From positions 1 through 18,681 of the forward strand of contig JAHLFU010000270.1 in assembly GCA_018883665.1 (NCBI GenBank): a stretch of DNA of 18,681 nt, written 5' to 3'. The notes under the pieces were generated by a model, which did no database searches, had not been told where the DNA came from, and saw nothing but the letters and a program-made list of their open reading frames with translations. The DNA is from Paraprevotella stercoravium. Its GTDB lineage: Bacteria > Bacteroidota > Bacteroidia > Bacteroidales > Bacteroidaceae. Position 1 is the stretch's first letter; every line of letters starts with the position of its first letter. The translations under genes and the position numbers were made by a program. Of this stretch, positions 12,589 to 18,681 are shown piece after piece.

Positions 12589-15144
12589 TTAGCGCAAACG
12601 CTTTTCCGGATACATATCGTTCCACCATTCCGGCGAATCCTGCAACCATTTGGCAAACCAGGCCATAATGGCATTGTGCCACTGCACACGCTTATAATAG
12701 TCGGCAATGAAATGATCTTCGCCATCCACTTGAATGAATTCTACCGGTTTACCCAAAATCTTCAGAGCATTGTAGAGCTGAATGCTTTCGCCCATAGGTA
12801 CATTGGTATCGGCAGTTCCGTGCAACAGCAACAGAGGTGTATTGATCTTGTCTGCATTGAACAGAGAACCCTGTTTGGTGAACAGTTCCGGATTAGCCCA
12901 TGGATAGCTCTGCGCAGCGGCTACGGCATTATAACCTACACCCCAATAGCCTTCACCCCAATAGCTGGTTACATTACTGATTCCGGCATGTGAAGCCGCG
13001 GCAGCAAACAGATCGGTCTGGGTCTGCAGATACTGAGTCATGAAGCCACCGTAAGAAGCTCCCAAACAACCAATCTTTGTAGAATCGACAAAGGCATGTT
13101 CCTTACAGAACTGACGCGTACCTTCAATAATATCGTCGGCAGTACGCTGCCCCCAGGCGTTGACATGGCGCGCGGAGAATTCCTGACCAAAACCGATGGT
13201 TCCACTCGGATTGACTATATAAACCACATAGTCGCGTGATGCGAACAGTTGAGCTGCATACGGATTGTCCATCGTCTTTTCAGTAGGTGTGGTTCCTCCG
13301 TAATAGTATACAATAAGCGGATACTTTTTATTGGCATCAAACTGAGGCGGCAAGCAATAATAGCCGGTAATTTCCGTGCCGTCGGAAGCCTTGAAATTCC
13401 AGTCCTTGATGGTTCCCATATCCATTTTTTTCAATTCTTCTGCATATGGATCAGCAATCAATGTGGATTTGCCTTTTGACAAATCAAAGAGATAGGCCGT
13501 GCCGCTGGTGCTGGCAGTAGCAGTGGTATAGGCTGCCACCGGTGCCTTGTCGGACAAAGAGAAATTACGCACACAGTCACCTTCCAGAGGCAGACGCTCG
13601 TACTGACCGCTCTTTACCTGATAGCGGTATACAGTCTCCTGTGCTCCGTCTGTGGTCTTGAAATAAATATTCTTGTCATAAGGTGACCAGTTTGTTGAAA
13701 CGATAGTCGGATTGAATTCTTTAGTGATCGGATCTATCTTGCCACTTTCGATGTCTAGAATAAAGGCTTGGGTATCGTAATTATTGGCAATCGGATGGTT
13801 TCCACAATTTTTGCCGATACCTCCAAACGCTTCCGGTCCACCGGTGATCAGTACAGATTTGCCATCCGGTGAGAATGACGCACCTCCCATAAAGGCATCC
13901 TGGGCCACCAGTGTATCAACAGCTAGAGTCTGAAGATTCATACGATACAAGGATGACGCACTGAACGGCCATTTGTCCGGAGTACTCTGAGAAACAGTAA
14001 AAAGCAGATATTTACCATCAGCGCTCAAATCCTGCATGTAACTGGTACGCAAACCGCTGGTCAAACGCTCGCGCAAACCGGTCTGTAAATTATAGCGTAC
14101 AATGAAGCTGCGTCCGCGAGTTCCTGGAACACGGTCTTCCGGACTCAGTACACGATGTACCGGACCGTTGTCTCCCTTGATCTGCTCGTAATCAGTAAAG
14201 AACAAAGTCTTTTCATCGGGAGACCAGACGAAATGTCCTTCGGGCACATGATCGGCCACAACTTCCTCGGCCAAGGTCTTCGGATCTACGGTAATGATCT
14301 TTACCCCCTTGTCCGAAGTTGCCGTATAATATAGGCGTGAACTGGTCGGGGTCCATGAAAGCGATTTGGCACCCTGCGTAAAGGTTGAAAGAGTACGGCC
14401 ACTTTTCACTTCGCTCAACACCGTATAGGTATTGCTGCGCTGCATATTATACCAGTCGGTATATTGTGTAAGCAGATATTTTCCATCGGGTGAAACACTG
14501 ACGCGGGTTACCCGCTTACCAAATACCGTATTCGGCAGCAAATAGCGTCCTTTCATTTCCGGATCTGCAGTTACCTGAATCAAAGAGTCTGTATTGGCCT
14601 CCGGTTCCCAACGCATGGTAAAATCAGCCTCGGCCGAATCAGCCTGCAGACGAAGTACTTTCAAAGCAACCTGATACATGACCTCAGGCTCAAGTCTTAA
14701 ATCCACACTGATTTCCTGAGCATGCTTCAAAGAATCCTGTACGGTTTTCTTGTCTTTTTTCTTTTCACCGTTTACATAAATCTCAAAGCGGTAAGGCATC
14801 TTGATTTTCAACTTACCCTTGCAGAACCGGTCGGCACGAATACAAGTATTCAGAACCAGAAACTGATTCTCACTATCTTTATCCTGCTCTGGCAAATGGA
14901 ATACACCAAGTGTATCGGAACTTAAATACAAAGAGCCTTCCTGATTGCGATTCAGAGGAAGAGCAGATCTCATCAGTAAATCTGCCAAATCCGGTTTTAC
15001 CCCGTCTGTATTCAAGGAGTCAGTAAAAATCGGAGAACATACAGAAACAGGTTGCTGCAACTGCAAACGCTGAATATTATCGGCACTAACCGACGACGCT
15101 GAAAGCAACAAAGCAGCAAAAGGTAATACTACTTTCTTTTTCAT
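12589..15144 (-). CDS. Exported S9-family prolyl oligopeptidase / DPP-IV-like peptidase
   Basis: An 851-residue exported serine peptidase. The signal peptide is MKKKVVLPFAALLLSASSVSA with cleavage before DN. The middle (about 190-565) is a beta-propeller with repeated blade motifs such as VSPDGKYLL, WSPDEKTLFF, SADGKYLLF and FSPDGKSVL. The C-terminal alpha/beta-hydrolase has the triad Ser697 (GASYGGF), Asp779 (HGTADTNVP) and His811 (GEDHF). The N-terminal 120 residues are a separate beta-rich module. Family members remove dipeptides or cut short peptides, often after Pro or Ala, in the periplasm. I moved the start from an ATG at 15192 to 15144, where the signal peptide begins; a -7 box at 15201-15194 would lie inside or at the edge of the longer form. 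It is monocistronic and divergent from apbE. Confidence 0.93.
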   Translation of the reverse strand: MKKKVVLPFAALLLSASSVSADNIQRLQLQQPVSVCSPIFTDSLNTDGVKPDLADLLMRSALPLNRNQEGSLYLSSDTLGVFHLPEQDKDSENQFLVLNTCIRADRFCKGKLKIKMPYRFEIYVNGEKKKDKKTVQDSLKHAQEISVDLRLEPEVMYQVALKVLRLQADSAEADFTMRWEPEANTDSLIQVTADPEMKGRYLLPNTVFGKRVTRVSVSPDGKYLLTQYTDWYNMQRSNTYTVLSEVKSGRTLSTFTQGAKSLSWTPTSSRLYYTATSDKGVKIITVDPKTLAEEVVADHVPEGHFVWSPDEKTLFFTDYEQIKGDNGPVHRVLSPEDRVPGTRGRSFIVRYNLQTGLRERLTSGLRTSYMQDLSADGKYLLFTVSQSTPDKWPFSASSLYRMNLQTLAVDTLVAQDAFMGGASFSPDGKSVLITGGPEAFGGIGKNCGNHPIANNYDTQAFILDIESGKIDPITKEFNPTIVSTNWSPYDKNIYFKTTDGAQETVYRYQVKSGQYERLPLEGDCVRNFSLSDKAPVAAYTTATASTSGTAYLFDLSKGKSTLIADPYAEELKKMDMGTIKDWNFKASDGTEITGYYCLPPQFDANKKYPLIVYYYGGTTPTEKTMDNPYAAQLFASRDYVVYIVNPSGTIGFGQEFSARHVNAWGQRTADDIIEGTRQFCKEHAFVDSTKIGCLGASYGGFMTQYLQTQTDLFAAAASHAGISNVTSYWGEGYWGVGYNAVAAAQSYPWANPELFTKQGSLFNADKINTPLLLLHGTADTNVPMGESIQLYNALKILGKPVEFIQVDGEDHFIADYYKRVQWHNAIMAWFAKWLQDSPEWWNDMYPEKRLR

Positions 15145-15193
15145 TTTGAGTTTTTCTATTCGTTTATATATATAATCAACCACTATGAACATG

Positions 15194-15201
15194 CAAAAAT
15201 A
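15194..15201 (-). promoter_or_regulatory. -7 promoter box for the S9 peptidase
   Basis: The minus strand reads TATTTTTG, an exact TAnnTTTG match, 49 nt upstream of ATG 15144. Its position supports the shorter start, since a start at 15192 would be only about 1 nt from the box. The -33 is weak (TTGG at about 15224). Confidence 0.55.
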
Positions 15202-15312
15202 CAGTTTTTTTCTTTAATACAGTCCAAGAACGGAATAGTTGACATTATTCTAAGACTTCTTACTAAATAATAAATCCCTGAAATTTTATTCCGCTTTCTT
15301 GAAAATATTGCG

Positions 15313-15320
15313 TAATTTTG
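15313..15320 (+). promoter_or_regulatory. -7 promoter box for apbE
   Basis: TAATTTTG matches TAnnTTTG and lies 55 nt before the apbE ATG. No clear -33 TTTG is seen at 19-21 bp. The S9 and apbE promoters are about 110 bp apart and do not overlap. Confidence 0.5.
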
Positions 15321-15375
15321 ATTTCTCATTTCAGGTATAAAATATCATTAAAACATTATTTCTAAATAAAAACGT

Positions 15376-16377
15376 ATGAAAAAAATTATCACGTTATTGG
15401 CTTTACTTCCGTTAGCCGTATTCTTCCTAACCGGTTGCGAGAAACCGGCGACCTATCAAATAACCGAAGGCAGTACACATACATATTATCGTATAAAATA
15501 TCTATATAAGGAACCGCTCGATAAAGAGATCAATGCCATGATCCAGGCTTATCATCATGCCATCAATCCTTTTGATTCTACATCCATCATCAGTGCTGTA
15601 AACAACAATAGCAATATGGAGGTAGACAGTCTGTTTACAAGAGCCTTTAACAGCTGTACGAAAATATCAGAGGCTACAGACGGTATGTTTGATGTAACTT
15701 GTGCACCGCTGATTAATCTATGGGGATTCGGTTTTAAGAACATGGGCGCCGTTAATCAGGCGGAAATAGACAGTCTGAAAGAATTTGTAGGATATAATAA
15801 AGTTCAGATTCAAGGAAATCAAGTCGTTAAAGAGGATCCGCGCATCTTGTTAAACTTTTCTGCAATCGGTGACGGATACTTGTGTGATCTGATTGCTGAG
15901 CTGCTGGAAAGACATGGCATTAAGGATTATCTGGTAGATATAGGTGGCGAGGTCATGGCCAGTGGCAAGAATCCGAAAGGCAATCCGTGGACTATCGGTA
16001 TCAACAAACCGGTGGATGATACTTTAGGAGTAAATCAGGAAATTCAGCAGATTATTCAATTGCCCCAGAAAACGGGTGTAGCTACTTCGGGAAATTATCG
16101 AAATTTCTATATCAAGGACGGGAAAAAATATGCGCATACCATCAATCCTAAAACCGGTTATCCTGCAGATGGCGATATCCTAAGTGCCACCGTAATCGCT
16201 CCCAATGGCACTAACGCTGATGGTTTCGCTACAGCTTTCATGGCTATGGGGCGTGAAAAAGCCAAGAAATTCATTCCCTCTCACCCAGAACTCGAATATT
16301 ATTTCATTTATGCCGATGAAAAAGGAAACTTTATCAGTGAATATTCCGAAGGTATGAAGAAATATTTTAAGAACTAA
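15376..16377 (+). CDS. apbE: FAD:protein FMN transferase lipoprotein
   Basis: ApbE/Ftp attaches FMN covalently to Thr or Ser of flavoproteins such as NqrB, NqrC and RnfG subunits on the outer face of the inner membrane. The 333-residue protein has a lipobox (FFLTGC, Cys21). Family motifs follow in order: FDVTCAPLINLWGFG (105-119), NFSAIGDGYLCD (160-171), VDIGGEVMASG (187-197), HTINPKTGYP (254-263) and the metal-binding NADGFATAFMAMG (280-292, D282). It stands alone on its transcript. Nqr or Rnf genes are not in the window. It converges on the GH43 gene, with a shared hairpin between them. Confidence 0.96.
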   Translation: MKKIITLLALLPLAVFFLTGCEKPATYQITEGSTHTYYRIKYLYKEPLDKEINAMIQAYHHAINPFDSTSIISAVNNNSNMEVDSLFTRAFNSCTKISEATDGMFDVTCAPLINLWGFGFKNMGAVNQAEIDSLKEFVGYNKVQIQGNQVVKEDPRILLNFSAIGDGYLCDLIAELLERHGIKDYLVDIGGEVMASGKNPKGNPWTIGINKPVDDTLGVNQEIQQIIQLPQKTGVATSGNYRNFYIKDGKKYAHTINPKTGYPADGDILSATVIAPNGTNADGFATAFMAMGREKAKKFIPSHPELEYYFIYADEKGNFISEYSEGMKKYFKN

Positions 16378-16394
16378 GAGAAATACTGTTTCTT

Positions 16395-16447
16395 AAATAT
16401 CAGCCCCCTGAAGTTGTTTTCTTGCAAACTCCAGGGGGCTGATATTT
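16395..16447. terminator. Bidirectional hairpin between apbE and the GH43 gene
   Basis: A 21-bp stem with one A-C mismatch (16395-16415 against 16427-16447, core ATCAGCCCCCTG / CAGGGGGCTGAT) and an 11-nt loop. A/T runs on both sides suit termination in both directions. The right arm takes in the first two bases of the GH43 stop codon (16446-16448). Confidence 0.85.
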
Positions 16448-17573
16448 ATTTCATCAGATCTTTCAGCGTCCATTCTTCACGGTAAGGTATCACAGGGGTT
16501 CCATCCTTCTGAAACTGAATCGGTAACCAAAGATAGCGGGAAGAGCTCAAACTTTTTGGATTCCAAATATCTCCCATAAATATGAATCCTTGATTCTTAT
16601 ACGGCAAAATAAATGTGCTCTGACCGTTAAACGTTTTCTTCGCATTCTCTCCAACAAAAGGACTAGGCAACTGTTTCCATTCTCCCCAAAGAGAGTCTGC
16701 AACAAACATTCTGGCCTCATTGGGAGCCCAACCTGTGCAACCGCTGGTAATCAGCCAGTACTTTCCACCTCTCTTAAACAAAGCCGGTGCCTCATTCTGC
16801 CCTCCGGGTGCAATACGAATATATTTTCCCGTGTAATCCAAATAATCTTCAGTAAGTTCAGCCAAATGTAACGTGAGATTTTCTTCCGAAGAAAACAAAT
16901 GATAAGCAGTTCCGTCTTCGTCAACATAAACCGTCATATCACGACTCATCTGCCCTCCTTTCAAATCGCGTGCCAGGAACAGACCTTTTTTAACAGCTTC
17001 GCGCCATTCGGGAGTCCACCAGTTTGAATATCTGACCGGATCCAAGGCACAAGCCTCTTCAATATCATTCTTGGAAAAATCAACTGGCCATAAACCGGCA
17101 TTGGGGCGTAGTCCACGTAAAAAGCGGAAAGGACCTTCAGGCTGATCAGCAACGGCAAAACCGACTTGTGCGGCAGCATATCCTTGGCCTTTCAGTTCCA
17201 GATGAAAAAGCATTACGTACTTACCGGTTTTTCTGTTATACACGACCTTAGGACGCTCCATAATGCAACCAGCCTGTATCGGACTTAGTGTATCTGAGGA
17301 TACAGATAAAGCGATTCCCCGGTTTTCCCAATTCATCAGATCTCGTGATGTATACACAGAAATCCCGGTATTCATAGAACCACCGGCATCAGGACGGTAT
17401 TCACCATACCAATAATACACCTTTCCCTTTTTCAAGATGCCGCCACCATGTGCATTAATGTGTTTACCTTCAGTATCAGGCCACTCTTTCGCTGGTTGGA
17501 ATGTAGTACGCTTTTGTGCAACAACAGAACAAGAGAGCAACAAACCAACCATTACCCATAAAACTGTCTTCAT
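16446..17573 (-). CDS. Secreted GH43 glycoside hydrolase, subfamily 24-like
   Basis: A 375-residue exported five-bladed beta-propeller glycosidase. The N-terminal signal (MKTVLWVMVGLLLSCSVVAQ) could be cut by signal peptidase I or, at LLLSC, by the lipoprotein peptidase. The pattern fits GH43 subfamily 24 exo-beta-1,3-galactanases. DTEGKHINAHGGGIL leads to YYWYGEY near 33-59, and IMERPKVVYN has candidate acid E106. SRDMTVYVDEDGTAYHLFSSEEN (210-232) holds E230/E231. EAPALFKRGGKYWLITSGCTGW is followed by FNGQST with Q318, where other GH43 branches use an Asp base. The likely substrate is beta-1,3-galactan such as arabinogalactan backbone. No SusC/D pair or regulator is nearby, so it stands alone, outside a recognisable polysaccharide utilisation locus. 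Subfamily is from motif memory, not a search. Confidence 0.85.
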   Translation of the reverse strand: MKTVLWVMVGLLLSCSVVAQKRTTFQPAKEWPDTEGKHINAHGGGILKKGKVYYWYGEYRPDAGGSMNTGISVYTSRDLMNWENRGIALSVSSDTLSPIQAGCIMERPKVVYNRKTGKYVMLFHLELKGQGYAAAQVGFAVADQPEGPFRFLRGLRPNAGLWPVDFSKNDIEEACALDPVRYSNWWTPEWREAVKKGLFLARDLKGGQMSRDMTVYVDEDGTAYHLFSSEENLTLHLAELTEDYLDYTGKYIRIAPGGQNEAPALFKRGGKYWLITSGCTGWAPNEARMFVADSLWGEWKQLPSPFVGENAKKTFNGQSTFILPYKNQGFIFMGDIWNPKSLSSSRYLWLPIQFQKDGTPVIPYREEWTLKDLMK

Positions 17574-17597
17574 ATTTCTGATCTTTATTTCGTTGCG

Positions 17598-17605
17598 TAA
17601 AGATA
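17598..17605 (-). promoter_or_regulatory. Weak -7-like box for the GH43 gene
   Basis: The minus strand reads TATCTTTA, one base from TAnnTTTG, 24 nt upstream of the ATG at 17573. No clear -33 is seen. Confidence 0.3.
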
Positions 17606-17661
17606 GAAAAAACGAAGAATATAAAAAAGGCCCTATGCTTCAACTAGCTTTTTTCATAAAA

Positions 17662-18270
17662 TCAGGTTCTAAAAGAAGCAAATTTCCGCTGATAGTCCTC
17701 CAAAATCTTATCATGAATTTGAACGTATGAACGTTCTAAACGAATCTGATGCAAGCCACCCCACTTTCCGGTTATGGTGTATTCATCCAATAATTCTTCA
17801 GGAACTACTCCTGCCAATTCCCTACGAATCAAAGAGCATATTTCATAAATACGATTGTTTAGAGGTTCCACCAAATTCTCCAAACTCCGTTTCAATTTCT
17901 CGGATTCCAAATTCTTTTCCTTAGAAACAACCTGATAGATATGATAAAGTTGTTCCATATAATTATATAAGTTTTTAAACTCAGAACCACTTTCAAACAA
18001 TAAAAAGAAGATATAAACTGTTTTCGGAAGATAAGGCATTTTTATTTCCTTATGACTATATTCTGGCATAAAGATACGACAATGCTCGTCAATCACTATC
18101 TTACTATAGGCAGGTCTAATTACTGAATCCTTGTTCCTTTTAAGAGCCCAATTAAGTAATTCTATAACCTCTTCATCCTTCAGCAGATAGTCATTAGCCA
18201 ATAGTTCCTTTAACATCTCTTTTGCTATTGGCCCTGAAACACTTACTCTTTTATCATTTGAATCATTCAT
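17662..18270 (-). CDS. Conserved-type protein of unknown function (202 residues)
   Basis: The start is taken at ATG 18270 (MNDSNDKRVSV), because a -7 box lies only 5 bp upstream of it; the frame stays open to an ATG at 18315. There is no signal peptide or membrane helix, so it is cytoplasmic. The middle has PYLPKTVYIFFLLFESGSEF, then a helical stretch FKNLYNYMEQLYHIYQVVSKEKNLESEKLKRSLENLVEPLNN. An RIYEICSLIRRELA segment and ITGKWGGLHQIRLER follow. This order (LPKxxYxxFL, FKxLxxYxxxLxxIY, ILxEPxNNxIxExCSxIR, YxITGxxGxxxxI) resembles a family of Bacteroidales hypothetical proteins I remember by pattern but cannot name. No function is proposed. Base composition is more AT-rich than its neighbours. 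Confidence 0.75.
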   Translation of the reverse strand: MNDSNDKRVSVSGPIAKEMLKELLANDYLLKDEEVIELLNWALKRNKDSVIRPAYSKIVIDEHCRIFMPEYSHKEIKMPYLPKTVYIFFLLFESGSEFKNLYNYMEQLYHIYQVVSKEKNLESEKLKRSLENLVEPLNNRIYEICSLIRRELAGVVPEELLDEYTITGKWGGLHQIRLERSYVQIHDKILEDYQRKFASFRT

Positions 18271-18275
18271 AGGTA

Positions 18276-18283
18276 CAAAAATA
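18276..18283 (-). promoter_or_regulatory. -7 promoter box very close to the unknown gene's start
   Basis: The minus strand reads TATTTTTG, an exact TAnnTTTG match, ending 5 bp before ATG 18270. A TTTG lies 23 bp further upstream (18310-18307). The resulting transcript would be almost leaderless. Confidence 0.5.
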
Positions 18284-18310
18284 TACAATTTTTCTTTATC
18301 TTTTCTCAAA

Positions 18311-18344
18311 AACAAGAAAGTCGTCTAAAGGAGACAATCTTGTT
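18311..18344. repeat. Operator-like inverted repeat upstream of the unknown gene
   Basis: AACAAGA (18311-18317) pairs with TCTTGTT (18338-18344), and inside it GTCT (18323-18326) pairs with AGAC (18332-18335). It lies directly upstream of the possible -33 element. It could be a regulator site or a small hairpin. Confidence 0.4.
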
Positions 18345-18553
18345 TAGAAGAATTCTTTATAATCACATTTTTCTTTTCATAACGTAAATAAAACCTATCA
18401 TCATTCTTACCAAATCCCCAGTCTCAGAATCTTCAGAAAGAATAAAACAACAAGTTTATTTCTTAATGATACATGAATATGAAAAGTAACCCATATTCCC
18501 GTTAAAAAGAAAAGACAATAATATTTTCAAGTTTATTTCTGTACCTAAAAAAA
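18345..18553. other. AT-rich gap, no gene seen
   Basis: The gene-free end of the window is about 410 bases (18271-18681). Between the inverted repeat and the hairpins I see no ORF of note, no TAnnTTTG box on either strand and no obvious RNA gene. Confidence 0.5.
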
Positions 18554-18605
18554 GAAGAGGGTGTGTCAAAATGTATGTTAATATGCATTTTGATGCACTT
18601 TCTTC
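18554..18605 (+). repeat. Hairpin of the GAGGGTG family, G-U compensated
   Basis: GAAGAGGGTGTGTCAAAATG (18554-18573) pairs with 18586-18605 over 20 bp. The four non-Watson-Crick positions are all G-U in plus-strand RNA (they would be A-C in minus-strand RNA). It shares GAGGGTGnnTCAAA and TGATGCAC with the hairpin at 12460-12500. Likely a terminator-type element. Confidence 0.65.
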
Positions 18606-18617
18606 ATTTTTATGAAA

Positions 18618-18649
18618 AAAGGCCCGTACTTTCACAAGCTCGGGCCTTT
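18618..18649. terminator. Intrinsic terminator hairpin at right edge
   Basis: AAAGGCCCG (18618-18626) pairs with CGGGCCTTT (18641-18649) around a 14-nt loop, with A-run before and TTTGTT after. It can work in either direction; the gene it serves may lie beyond the right edge. Confidence 0.75.
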
Positions 18650-18681
18650 GTTATCTCCTAAAGTTTTTGTAACTTTAGGAA

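Noticed and set aside
15145..15192. Longer start for the S9 peptidase (16 extra residues)
   Set aside because: The extension would place charged residues before the signal peptide and put the start almost on the -7 box; ATG 15144 begins a clean signal peptide.
17620..17656. Possible terminator for the unknown gene (AAAAAGGC ... GCTTTTTT)
   Set aside because: The stem is only about 8 bp, mostly A-T with a G-U pair and a 15-nt loop; too weak to list as a feature.

Overview
The window looks like about 18.7 kb of chromosome from a gut Bacteroidales, probably Bacteroides or Phocaeicola. This rests on repeated Bacteroidota-type promoters (TTTG ... TAnnTTTG), weak or absent Shine-Dalgarno sequences, many lipoprotein and secreted-protein genes, and family variants typical of the group (long QueA, DUF2027-Smr protein, DPP-IV-like S9 peptidase). 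The species is not resolved. I see no transposase, integrase, phage gene, tRNA, rRNA or CRISPR array, and the gene order reads as ordinary core chromosome.

Left part (1-3.9 kb), all on the minus strand. A secreted or lipid-anchored protein runs off the left edge. Next comes a likely four-gene operon read from right to left: queA (queuosine tRNA modification), a Nudix hydrolase, a Pat-like GNAT acetyltransferase and a Gfo/Idh/MocA oxidoreductase, closed by a strong hairpin. Its promoter sits back to back with, and overlaps, the plus-strand promoter of a DUF2027-Smr gene. That gene is followed by a 68-residue four-cysteine protein and then by a secreted NlpC/P60 cell-wall peptidase with a good terminator.

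Middle (6-9 kb). A convergent gap holds a striking array of three 20-bp quasi-palindromes spaced exactly 22 bp apart. The minus-strand set xth-dgkA-PAP2 (exonuclease III, lipid kinase, exported lipid phosphatase) runs away from a divergent lipoprotein of the same endonuclease/exonuclease/phosphatase fold as Xth.

The most informative region is 9.2-12.4 kb. A well-formed promoter fires directly into a cobalamin (B12) riboswitch that leads the anaerobic class III ribonucleotide reductase genes nrdD and nrdG. This enzyme does not use B12, so the natural reading is isozyme switching: adenosylcobalamin represses the B12-independent reductase when a B12-dependent class II enzyme elsewhere in the genome can work. 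The L5-L13 kissing interaction can be read in the sequence, and the L13 hairpin coincides with a 9-codon leader ORF about 120 nt upstream of nrdD.

Right part (12.4-18.7 kb). A large exported S9 prolyl-oligopeptidase-family peptidase (minus) is divergent from an ApbE flavin transferase lipoprotein (plus). A convergent secreted GH43 subfamily-24-like glycosidase follows, then an unrecognised 202-residue protein. The last 366 bases hold an operator-like inverted repeat and two hairpins, one of which belongs to a small family also seen at 12.46 kb. Apart from the riboswitch architecture, the phased repeat array and that hairpin family, the window is mostly conventional.
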